DNA from: a virus
Virus record (IMG/VR): IMGVR_UViG_3300025326_000125
Span: 1 to 36,313 of that record
DNA length: 36,313 nt
Direction: 5' to 3' (one strand)
Positions 18,622 to 26,647 of the stretch are shown piece by piece; position 1 is the stretch's first letter; every line of letters starts with the position of its first letter. A program made the translations under genes and the position numbers. Below the pieces are notes generated by a model. The model was given only the letters and a program-made list of their open reading frames with translations, was not told the origin of the DNA and did not search any database.

Positions 18622-20856
18622 ATGCCTTTATTTGTAAATACAAGCAGCGTAAGACCCAACAGGCTTACCGATGAGAAGAACGAAAAGTATCACAGCGACT
18701 ATGGCCGTTGGACTCTTAATTCTTTAAACCATCCACTATATAGGAGGTTCGTTACAAAAACGCTTATCAATTGGTCATTTTACAAAGGACGTGAAGGTCA
18801 GTGGATATTTGAAGAAGACCTTGAGGGATTTTTTCTTGATGAGTCTGGAGACACTAAAAATCGTTTAAAAATAGCAAAGAACCTCATCCGCCCAATGGTT
18901 GAGCAGTATGAGGGTAATGCAATTCGTTTAGCGTTTGAAGCGAAGGCAAGGGCTGTTTCTGATTTTGCTATAAACAGAAGAGAATATGAACTTGGCCGAA
19001 TCCAATTTTTTGAACAGGCGGCTAAGGCCGTTCCGTCTTTTGATAAGGCAATTCGTGACAAAATCCCATTAGGCAAAACTCCTGCTGAAACAAAGGAAAT
19101 ATTTGAAAATTCTTGGGTCAATAGGAACGAAAAAGACATTAATCACCTGATTGCGTTTATAGCTGAAGATGTAAATATGCAGGAGATAAAAATACAAACC
19201 ACCAAGCATTTAGCAATTTCTGGTCTTGGCGTTTATAAAGGTTATCCACAGAACTCGGTTTATATGGCAACCGCTGTTGACCCGTTGTTTTTCTTCTGGG
19301 ACTTAAGCGCAAGAAAACCAGATTTAAGTGATGCCTCGTTTATGGGCGAGTGGTATTACCTTGACACCCCTTCCATCTTTGAAAGATGGCAGGACATGAA
19401 CAAAAAAGACCGAGAAGCAATTGAGCAGTATTCTCGTAATCAGAGCATTGACGTTCATAGAATGGTTAATGAATATTACATGGTTAATGGGGATAAAATT
19501 CCTGTTTATGAAACCTACTGGAAAGACTGCGAGGAGCAGGAATACGGGTGGGTTATTGACCAATTTAAGTATCCTTATTTCGCTCAGATTAATCATGAAG
19601 ACTCTGAATATACAGATGCAGATTTAATTGACCCCCCAACCAAGGCGCATGAAAAAGTACTTAACGGGAAAAAGAAAGCTAAAATCTATGTTGATGTTTT
19701 AAGGTATTGTATATTTATTCCAAAGGAAGAAGTCGGCAATCAAGACGGAAATGACATTATCCTTGAGTATGGAGAGGTTCCTTATCAGGAAACGTATTCA
19801 TTTTCTCCAAGCAATGTTGAGTTTCCTTATAAATGCTACGCTTGGTCTTATGATAAAGGAGATGTGCCTAGTCCGTTAGATGATGCAATAGACCCACAAC
19901 GATTTATCAACAGGATATTGTCAGTAGCAGAATCACGTATTAATAATTCTCGTGGGACAGGAACGGTTATCGCTAAAGACGCTGTTGACCCTCGTGACGG
20001 AGAAGAGTCTGTTACAAGAAATGTAAATCAGTCGAAAACAATTTACCTTGACACCACTCGTTCAGGAAGTGTTCAAAACTCAGTTGGGTCGTATGGTTCA
20101 AATTTAGGTGGCGACACAACGGCCTTGTTCGATATAATTCAACAAATGCAAAACACCATTCAGGACGTTACTGGGGTGAATAGTGCCATGACGGGAACGC
20201 AGGGCGGTAGTGATGCTTTGGTTGGGGTAATTCAATCTCAAATTCAACGAGGTTCTTTAATACAGGAGCCATTTTATTATGCGCTTTCTTCAATAATGCT
20301 TCAAGGTTATCAACACATGGGGTCTGTTGGAAAGCGTGTATATTATGATAACCCACGCAGATTGGCGATGATTGTTGGTGACGAGGGGCTTCAAAACATA
20401 ACCGTTTCTAAGGATATGCTTATGGAGGATTTCCGTACATTTATTAAGCGCGTAGAAAGCCACGAAGTTGCTGTTAATAATGGAAACGCTACGCTGTGGA
20501 CGTTAATTCAGGCAGGGTTAATTGATAAAGTTCGATTTGCTAATTTATTTAACAGAGGAGATGCTGAAGATATTGCCGCTGGATTAAGGGAGTATCAGGC
20601 TGAGTTGTTATTGGCCTCACGCGAAAATGACGACCAACAAGCTCAGGCACGATTAGCCGAACAGGAACAAATGAAGCAAATGGCCGCCAAGATTGAGGCG
20701 ATGGAAGCCGCTGCTGCCGGAAGGGAAGACGCAAATAAAGCTGCCGACAGAGAGCTTGAGTACAATAAAACGTATGTAAAGGAAGCAGCTAAGAATGATA
20801 GAGAAAAAATAAAGGTAGGACAAGAGGCAAATGAATTACCAGAGGGCATGGTATAA
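18622..20856 (+). CDS. Portal protein
   Basis: A 744-residue protein that would form the dodecameric channel at the capsid vertex. Evidence: place between terminase and scaffold/capsid genes, length, a central region with alternating beta strands, the stretch GSDALVGVIQSQIQRGSLIQ typical of the portal helical stem/crown zone, and a long alpha-helical coiled coil at the C-terminus (about 660-735, ENDDQQAQARLAEQEQMKQM onward) that could be the barrel. N-terminal segment RNRLKIAKNLIRPMVEQYEG-like wording (KNRLKIAKNLIRPMVEQYEG) is the usual clip/wing entry. Starts one base after the preceding stop. Confidence 0.85.
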   Translation: MPLFVNTSSVRPNRLTDEKNEKYHSDYGRWTLNSLNHPLYRRFVTKTLINWSFYKGREGQWIFEEDLEGFFLDESGDTKNRLKIAKNLIRPMVEQYEGNAIRLAFEAKARAVSDFAINRREYELGRIQFFEQAAKAVPSFDKAIRDKIPLGKTPAETKEIFENSWVNRNEKDINHLIAFIAEDVNMQEIKIQTTKHLAISGLGVYKGYPQNSVYMATAVDPLFFFWDLSARKPDLSDASFMGEWYYLDTPSIFERWQDMNKKDREAIEQYSRNQSIDVHRMVNEYYMVNGDKIPVYETYWKDCEEQEYGWVIDQFKYPYFAQINHEDSEYTDADLIDPPTKAHEKVLNGKKKAKIYVDVLRYCIFIPKEEVGNQDGNDIILEYGEVPYQETYSFSPSNVEFPYKCYAWSYDKGDVPSPLDDAIDPQRFINRILSVAESRINNSRGTGTVIAKDAVDPRDGEESVTRNVNQSKTIYLDTTRSGSVQNSVGSYGSNLGGDTTALFDIIQQMQNTIQDVTGVNSAMTGTQGGSDALVGVIQSQIQRGSLIQEPFYYALSSIMLQGYQHMGSVGKRVYYDNPRRLAMIVGDEGLQNITVSKDMLMEDFRTFIKRVESHEVAVNNGNATLWTLIQAGLIDKVRFANLFNRGDAEDIAAGLREYQAELLLASRENDDQQAQARLAEQEQMKQMAAKIEAMEAAAAGREDANKAADRELEYNKTYVKEAAKNDREKIKVGQEANELPEGMV

Positions 20857-20895
20857 AATTTTTATACGCATTGACTTTTGGAATTAAAAATAACA

Positions 20896-20903
20896 TATAT
20901 TTG
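20896..20903 (+). promoter_or_regulatory. TATATTTG -7 box before the scaffold gene
   Basis: Exact TAnnTTTG match 14 nt before the ATG, with TTTG at 20877-20880 and TTG at 20871-20873 as possible -33 elements (15 or 22 bp spacer). It would drive scaffold and capsid expression up to the terminator at 23495. Confidence 0.6.
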
Positions 20904-20917
20904 AAAAAATAAAGCTT

Positions 20918-22207
20918 ATGGCAAAACAACACAATGATGTGGATGAAGAAGTTGACGAAAGAGGCGCTGCCGAAAACGTTGACGAACAACACTCAAAAGA
21001 CCCTTATTCTGAAGATGACGACAGAGCAGAGGAAGGGCAACGAAAATCAAGTGGTAAAAACAGCACAGATGTAGCTGCTGATATTACCCAAATCGAAGCA
21101 TTAGCTCAGCTTGACCCAAGTATTAGGGAGCTTGATGAGTATAAAAACTTAATGAAATCCGCTGAGAAGCTGAAATCTTCAAGTAAAAATCAAGCCAAAA
21201 GGCAAGAAAAAGAAGAAGAGGAAGAAGAAGACGAGGAGGAGGATGAAGAAGATGAGAATGAAGAGCGCGAAGATGATAGTGAAGAGGGCGAGGAAGATGA
21301 AGGTGGTAAAAACTCTTTTGGACTAAAAAAAGAAGCAAAAGAAGACTCGCAGGAAATAGAGGTTTCTGATGAACTTGCCGATTTTATTGAGGGCAAGTAT
21401 GCTATTAAAAACGTTGACAAGTTCTTTGATAAAGTTGATGGATGGAGAAAAGCAAGCCAAGAGGCTTCAGTTATTCGTGATGAGCACGAAGAAATTGTTA
21501 GAGATTTACAGGCTCTTCCACCTCCGGTAAAGGCGGCTATTGATGCTTTTTCTAATGGAAAGGATTATATTTCGGCATTTAATGGCGCTTCAAGTAGGCT
21601 TGATTTTAATAAGGATTTTGACTCTCAGGACAAGAATAAGGTTGTTAAGAGTTACTTTCCAGAAGAAATTGAGAAGCTTGACAAGAAGCTTGAAAAAGGG
21701 GACATTGACGATGACGATTATAATGACAAGATAGAGCTTTTGTATAGCTCCGGTAAAAGGCTCTTTAATACAGACAAAGAGCGCTTCAACACTCAGCGTG
21801 CTGATATGATAAAACAGCAGGAAGATAAACAAAAAATCTTCAGGCAAAGCGCAATCAGTTCCGTTGAAAAGTTGAAAGAGGAATACCCTAACTTCAGTAG
21901 AGCCGACCTTCAAAGGGTTAGGCAACGCTTGGTTGACGGTAATGTAGAAGGTATATTTTACAACAAGGATGGTTCTTATAAAGAGAACGCAGCCGAGATG
22001 TTAGCTTATGCTGAATACGGTAAGAGGGTTATACAAGAAATGCTCGACTCCGCTGAAAATCGCGGTGAAAGCAAGGCAAATGAGAAGATTGTCCAACGAG
22101 GAAACAAAACTATTAGAACGCAGAAATCTAGCGTTGCTAAAGAGAAGAAAGCCTCTAACGCAGTTGCTCATTTGGAAGGACAGTTTATTCGTGACCCATA
22201 CGATTAA
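20918..22207 (+). CDS. Acidic capsid scaffold / assembly protein
   Basis: A 429-residue protein. The first 150 residues are extremely acidic and disordered, including a run of about 45 residues that is almost only Glu and Asp (residues about 92-135). The remainder is helical and charged (EVSDELADFIEGKYAIKNVD, EEIEKLDKKLEKGDIDDDDY, FRQSAISSVEKLKEEYPNFS), ending with HLEGQFIRDPYD. Position between portal and major capsid, high helix content and acidic nature match phage scaffolds, which occupy the prohead and leave before DNA entry. It has its own promoter box. Confidence 0.78.
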   Translation: MAKQHNDVDEEVDERGAAENVDEQHSKDPYSEDDDRAEEGQRKSSGKNSTDVAADITQIEALAQLDPSIRELDEYKNLMKSAEKLKSSSKNQAKRQEKEEEEEEDEEEDEEDENEEREDDSEEGEEDEGGKNSFGLKKEAKEDSQEIEVSDELADFIEGKYAIKNVDKFFDKVDGWRKASQEASVIRDEHEEIVRDLQALPPPVKAAIDAFSNGKDYISAFNGASSRLDFNKDFDSQDKNKVVKSYFPEEIEKLDKKLEKGDIDDDDYNDKIELLYSSGKRLFNTDKERFNTQRADMIKQQEDKQKIFRQSAISSVEKLKEEYPNFSRADLQRVRQRLVDGNVEGIFYNKDGSYKENAAEMLAYAEYGKRVIQEMLDSAENRGESKANEKIVQRGNKTIRTQKSSVAKEKKASNAVAHLEGQFIRDPYD

Positions 22208-22240
22208 AAACTATTGTTTAACTTGTAAAAAAACTAAAAA

Positions 22241-23482
22241 ATGCCTTTATACAACCTCCCCAATGATACGTTCAATAACGTAAATTTGAACGCCCTTGGC
22301 TCGCAGTATGCAGCCGACAATGGACACGACATTTCTCTATTAGTAGAGAAAGCGACTAACAAAGCAATCTTTGATTCTGCTCCACAGCAGTTCTTTGACC
22401 TTAAACTATTAAACATGAAACAGTTCATGCAAGTTAATAGTGACGAGTTCTTTTTCAAAGAAGCAGGATACCAGCGTGAGCCGGTAGTTGCTACTGGCGG
22501 TGCTGCCGCGGTAGTTTATCCTACGGCACAAACTTTTGTCGTTAGTTCGTTAGATAACATTTCAACTGACACAATCTTAATTTACCCTAATAACCAAAAA
22601 GGTAATGTTACTTTAATCAATCCTGCAACTAACGAAATTACCGTTAGACCTTATACAAACGACAGTTTACCTGCTGTTGTGGCTAACGACCAATTTAGCA
22701 ACCTTTCAGGGGTTGAGGGTGATGGAGCTGACGGATGGGCTCAATATTTCCGTATGTCAACAATCGAGCGTTTCAACTTTGTTCAACTTTTTAGCAAGAC
22801 AATCCGCTACGGTGAGGTTGAGTTGCATAAATTGAAGAACGCTGCAATTACGAACAACTTCCTTGAAATGGAGCGTAGTGCAATGATGAAACAATTCCGT
22901 ATTGACATCTCAAATGCTTTCTGGAACGGACAACGCGGTGAGGTAACACTTGCAAGCGGTCAGCCTGCAAAATCTACCGGTGGTATTTTTACCTCAATGG
23001 TATCGGCTGGTTCGCCAAATGCGTTGCTTACATCAAGCACCTTGACTGACGGTTTTGAAGACTTAGTATTATCTTCTGAGTATGGAGAATACGGGGCGAC
23101 TCGTTTTGCTTTTATGACACCTCGTTTACACTTGTTGCTGTCTAAGGCATACAAGGACGACAAAACTCGTTACACACCAAAAGACACTGACGTTACTCAG
23201 CTACAACTTAACAGAGTTGACATAGGGTCTTCTAAAATTGTATTAGTTCCTTATCAGCGTTTTGCTGACCGCGCAAGCTTCCCTGCTGCTTTTGAAAACC
23301 GTATCGTATTACTTGACATGAAGAACATTAACCTTGTTCAAATGTGGGGTGAGCGTTCAGGAGACACGCTGTCTCGTACTGATGGAATTCCTAAGCGCTA
23401 CAAGGAAATGTGGGTTGACGCAAACATGGGAGTTAAGTTTAACAACCCTCTTGCGTGTGCTTGGGGCGATGTAGTACTTTAG
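22241..23482 (+). CDS. Major capsid protein
   Basis: A 413-residue protein with a mixed alpha/beta pattern consistent with the HK97 fold: helical N-arm (HDISLLVEKATNKAIFDSAP), a beta-rich loop (AAVVYPTAQTFVVSSLDNIS), a long spine-like helix segment (IERFNFVQLFSKTIRYGEVE, MERSAMMKQFRIDISNAFWN) and a C-terminal beta-rich part (SKIVLVPYQRFADRASFPAA, IVLLDMKNINLVQMWGERSG). Regular, less AT-rich codon use suggests high expression. It follows the scaffold and is followed at once by a strong terminator, as for many capsid genes. The fold assignment is from pattern and context only. Confidence 0.85.
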   Translation: MPLYNLPNDTFNNVNLNALGSQYAADNGHDISLLVEKATNKAIFDSAPQQFFDLKLLNMKQFMQVNSDEFFFKEAGYQREPVVATGGAAAVVYPTAQTFVVSSLDNISTDTILIYPNNQKGNVTLINPATNEITVRPYTNDSLPAVVANDQFSNLSGVEGDGADGWAQYFRMSTIERFNFVQLFSKTIRYGEVELHKLKNAAITNNFLEMERSAMMKQFRIDISNAFWNGQRGEVTLASGQPAKSTGGIFTSMVSAGSPNALLTSSTLTDGFEDLVLSSEYGEYGATRFAFMTPRLHLLLSKAYKDDKTRYTPKDTDVTQLQLNRVDIGSSKIVLVPYQRFADRASFPAAFENRIVLLDMKNINLVQMWGERSGDTLSRTDGIPKRYKEMWVDANMGVKFNNPLACAWGDVVL

Positions 23483-23494
23483 TAGTAATCTATA

Positions 23495-23527
23495 AAGAGC
23501 CCTTCTTTACCGGAGGGCTCTTATTTT
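23495..23527 (+). terminator. Rho-independent terminator after the capsid gene
   Basis: Perfect 9-bp stem AAGAGCCCT/AGGGCTCTT with a 10-nt loop, followed by ATTTT, 12 nt after the capsid stop. Some read-through or an unrecognised promoter is needed for the genes downstream. Confidence 0.9.
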
Positions 23528-23542
23528 AAACAATCAAAATAT

Positions 23543-24352
23543 ATGGCAAAAAAACAAGAAACAAAAGAGGCTTTACCGTTTGATGAAACACTGGTAGCTG
23601 AAAATCCAAAGGATAAGGAGTCAGCGAAAAAAGACGGAAGTCAAGGCGAAGCTAAAAATCTTCAAAACCTTCCACCAGAATATCTTCAAATAATTAAAGA
23701 CTTACAAGAACAAGTAGCTATTTTAGCTGAAAATCAAAAAGTTCTTGCAAGCAAAGATGATGACGAGAATTTTGACGCAAAACAAGACTATCTTGACATA
23801 CCGGCAACATTCTTCGCTTTCTCGTTGAGGTTTGCGATTTTTGGGGACAAAAGGTATGGCAGAGAGGTATTGCCTCCACGAGAAGAGTCTATCATTTTTG
23901 AAAAGCTTCATCGTTATGCTAGACAAGCAACCACTGGTCGTGGAATGGAGATGGTGAGTGTGTGTCAAGCAACCGTGCGAAGCAAGGAAACCGCTAAATA
24001 CCTTCGTGAACATAACCTTTACGGGATTAAGTTTTTCGAGAGTATTAAGAAAGCTCAAAGCGTTAATGTTACTCTTGCCGAGAAGATGTCAGAAATGAAC
24101 AGCGTTATTACTAACATGAATGATTACCAAATCATTGAAAGGGCAAAACGTGAAAACATCATAATCGGAAGCGCTGATGTTCGTGAGCTTCGCAGGGAAT
24201 TGGTTAGAGTTATGGCTGAATCTGCCCTTAAAAAGCAGGAACAAATCCATAGGCTTAACTTCTCTGGAGAGCGTGATGAAGAAGGGCGTAAGGTAGAATG
24301 GAAGAAGGTAGGTGATACTGATTCTGACCTTAAGCAAAGTGAAAAGTATTAA
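23543..24352 (+). CDS. Hypothetical virion or assembly protein (269 aa)
   Basis: Disordered charged N-terminus (residues 1-45), a predicted coiled coil (PPEYLQIIKDLQEQVAILAE, then NQKVL), a central domain with aromatic strand-like segments (YLDIPATFFAFSLRFAIFGD) and a helical second half (IKFFESIKKAQSVNVTLAEK, VRELRRELVRVMAESALKKQ). No family recognised. Directly after the capsid gene; it might be a minor head protein or connector. Starts 16 nt beyond the terminator. Confidence 0.65.
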   Translation: MAKKQETKEALPFDETLVAENPKDKESAKKDGSQGEAKNLQNLPPEYLQIIKDLQEQVAILAENQKVLASKDDDENFDAKQDYLDIPATFFAFSLRFAIFGDKRYGREVLPPREESIIFEKLHRYARQATTGRGMEMVSVCQATVRSKETAKYLREHNLYGIKFFESIKKAQSVNVTLAEKMSEMNSVITNMNDYQIIERAKRENIIIGSADVRELRRELVRVMAESALKKQEQIHRLNFSGERDEEGRKVEWKKVGDTDSDLKQSEKY

Positions 24353-24363
24353 AACTGTAAAAT

Positions 24364-25143
24364 ATGCCTATTCTTGTTCAGGATGTGGTTACTCAGATGC
24401 GAGCCGCTTTGGACGCAGAAGGAGCCGACCATTATGACGATGTTCGCGACCTGTTCCCTGCCATTAATAATTCGGTAAGGTGGATTGAGAATGTCATTAA
24501 CTCTGCATACGGAGCAAAGAAAATAGGCGAAGAAATATTTCAAGATTTAAGCATGTCGGGAGTGTTTCGTACATCGAAGTACTCCCGTATTTCTTTTGAT
24601 GAGTTCCCAAGTACCATTTGGACGCTCCTTTCTGTTTATGCGTTACCAGTAACGGACGTAAACGGAAATCCAACCCCACCAATAACTTCTGATAAAAAAT
24701 CACAATACAGACCTGATTTACTTCATGTTCGTCCAACTGAGGATGGGGCTAAAAGGCTTACGTTAGAAGAGTGGGCGGATAATAAAGATAATCCATTTGA
24801 AGCTGGTTACGAAGGAACCGCATTTTGTCCTGCCTTGATTCAGCGAGCGTACCTTAATCCAATTAATTATGGTTTAGTTATACCCATACCGTTTGTTCCT
24901 ATTACCGTTTCAAGGGAAATAGAATTGCGTCCGGCACTTGATAAACAACTGGTAACTGTATTTTGGGCAAAAAATCCAACACCAATTGCATCGCTTACTG
25001 ACAATATTCAGTTTCCATATCAAGTTTTTCAATTACTTTTAGACAGGGCACTTCAGTTTGTTTCATGGAAACAGGGAGACCAAACAACACTTTATATGGT
25101 TACGGCACAGGATATGCAATTATTAATTAACACTATTCAATAA
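24364..25143 (+). CDS. Connector / ring-type protein 1 (259 aa)
   Basis: First of three overlapping genes after the capsid block. An acidic N-terminal helical bundle (DVVTQMRAALDAEGADHYDD, FPAINNSVRWIENVINSAYG) is followed by a beta-rich part with an insertion (NPINYGLVIPIPFVPITVSR) and a final helix pair (LLLDRALQFVSWKQGDQTTL). This build, length and place resemble crAss-like ring or adaptor proteins that stack below the portal. That is inference from order and architecture. Stop overlaps the next ATG as TAATG. Confidence 0.65.
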   Translation: MPILVQDVVTQMRAALDAEGADHYDDVRDLFPAINNSVRWIENVINSAYGAKKIGEEIFQDLSMSGVFRTSKYSRISFDEFPSTIWTLLSVYALPVTDVNGNPTPPITSDKKSQYRPDLLHVRPTEDGAKRLTLEEWADNKDNPFEAGYEGTAFCPALIQRAYLNPINYGLVIPIPFVPITVSREIELRPALDKQLVTVFWAKNPTPIASLTDNIQFPYQVFQLLLDRALQFVSWKQGDQTTLYMVTAQDMQLLINTIQ

Positions 25144-25862
25144 TGATTTATAGGACTGTTATTTTTAATGCGCTGAAATCATTTAATGAGGTATTTGATG
25201 ATGCTAATATTAAACGTAATCAGGTAATGTATTGGGCGTTGGTTGTTGTTAATCGCCTTCGTGTTGACCAATATAAAAAGACTGAAAGTGGAATATTTAT
25301 TTCCACGTTCTCTTCTGTTGTTGTTGTTCGCGATAACAAAGGGCGACAATACTTTGATTTGCCGGCAATGATTATGGATTTACCAAACGAGGGCGGAGTA
25401 GAGTATATTACGTACAATATTGAAACAGGGTGCTGTTGTGATGGTGATAATTTTAGTCAGATATTTTTTCAACCAACAACGCCTTCAAAATCGCATAGAC
25501 TTTATGGAGATGAATATGAGAAACCCTCAACGACCAATCCTTATTTTTATCGTATTGGTGATAAGCATGATGGCGTTAAGGTGGATAGGATTTATTTAGT
25601 CGGTACTGATTGCATTGAAATAAAAGACGTAGAAATTGCTTTATTAGCAACTCTTGACCCGAAAACAATATGCAGTCTTGATGATGTTATTCCTTTGCCG
25701 GATGAGCGTGAGCAAGAACTTATGCAGGGTATCCTTGAAATCGGTAGATTTGTAATGATGATGCCAAAAGAAAGAATTAATGACGGTACTGAGGAAAAGG
25801 GAGCTACCCCACAAACTCAGGTTCCATCAGCAATAGCACAAGACCAAACAACTGAAGAATAA
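25143..25862 (+). CDS. Connector / ring-type protein 2 (239 aa)
   Basis: A helix at the start (FNALKSFNEVFDDANIKRNQ, YWALVVVNRLRVDQYKK), then a beta-rich core containing VEYITYNIETGCCCDGDNFS and YLVGTDCIEIKDVEIALLAT, and a disordered C-terminus with Gln/Thr/Glu repeats. The three adjacent Cys are unusual for a cytoplasm-assembled virion protein. It is overlapped on both sides (TAATG), so stoichiometric expression with its neighbours is likely. Probably a neck ring protein; no motif proves it. Confidence 0.65.
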   Translation: MIYRTVIFNALKSFNEVFDDANIKRNQVMYWALVVVNRLRVDQYKKTESGIFISTFSSVVVVRDNKGRQYFDLPAMIMDLPNEGGVEYITYNIETGCCCDGDNFSQIFFQPTTPSKSHRLYGDEYEKPSTTNPYFYRIGDKHDGVKVDRIYLVGTDCIEIKDVEIALLATLDPKTICSLDDVIPLPDEREQELMQGILEIGRFVMMMPKERINDGTEEKGATPQTQVPSAIAQDQTTEE

Positions 25863-26635
25863 TGTATCAGAGCGATTTTGTAAGTTTGAATCATATTTTA
25901 GCAGAGGTAACTGTAACGGTTAACGATGAGAAATTTCGTAATGGACTTACGAAAGGCTGGTATGTTTCTAGGATTCAAGATGCCTTGCAGGAACTTGCGT
26001 TTGACACGTTTTTCCAAAAAGTTACGCTTGATTTAGATTTGCCAACCGATACGCTTCAATTAGATTTTCCTGAAAATATTTTCAACATACGTGAACTTTA
26101 TGTTTACAACGGAGACAACTGTTGCGCCCCAACGAGCAGTCAGGTAGTTCACTGGAAAAGGGAATTTAATAACAAAAACGGAAAGGGTAATGCTTATACG
26201 GCACGAATTAAAGACCGAGGATTTAGCAATGGTAATGACCCGTTTTTACCTAATAATGGATTTGAGAGTTCAAGTTATTGGTTTGGATTTAAGTACTACG
26301 CTAATGTTGCTGAAGGTAAAATAATGTTTAGCTCAGATTGTCGTGGTTTTACGAAGGTTCGTATTGTTGCTAATGGAGCTGGCTGTCCAATTGGAGACCT
26401 CCCAGTTATTCCTAAATTTTTTGAACGCGCAGTAAATGATTACGTGGAAGAGCGATTTTTCAATACAATGAAAACAAGGGACAGGGCTATGGCTCCAAGA
26501 TGGAGTGAGGCTTATCAAAAATTAAACGACCCACGAGTAGGTAGTTGGAAAAAAGCAACTATGAGAATATCAAGCCTTCAAACGTGGGAGAAACAATCAC
26601 TTGAAGAATATTTAAGTTCAATGTGGCATAAATAG
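25862..26635 (+). CDS. Tail-tubular / connector protein 3 (257 aa), P22 gp4-like position
   Basis: N-terminal helical part (WYVSRIQDALQELAFDTFFQ) then strands (VTLDLDLPTDTLQLDFPENI, FNIRELYVYNGDNCC), a Gly/Asn-rich insertion, a beta hairpin ending in IVANGAGCPIGDLPVIPKFF, and C-terminal helices (RAVNDYVEERFFNTMKTRDR, MAPRWSEAYQKLN). A helical start, the strand core and a C-terminal helix that carries Arg/Glu and aromatic residues are also seen in tail-tube adaptor proteins of podoviruses such as P22 gp4 and T7 gp11. Position immediately before the giant neck protein agrees. Confidence in virion role is good, in exact family moderate. Confidence 0.68.
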   Translation: MYQSDFVSLNHILAEVTVTVNDEKFRNGLTKGWYVSRIQDALQELAFDTFFQKVTLDLDLPTDTLQLDFPENIFNIRELYVYNGDNCCAPTSSQVVHWKREFNNKNGKGNAYTARIKDRGFSNGNDPFLPNNGFESSSYWFGFKYYANVAEGKIMFSSDCRGFTKVRIVANGAGCPIGDLPVIPKFFERAVNDYVEERFFNTMKTRDRAMAPRWSEAYQKLNDPRVGSWKKATMRISSLQTWEKQSLEEYLSSMWHK

Positions 26636-26647
26636 TACTTTTATCCT

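Noticed and set aside
21123-21420. Minus-strand Ser-rich and Leu/His-rich ORFs
   Set aside because: Antisense shadows of the Glu/Asp run in the scaffold gene.
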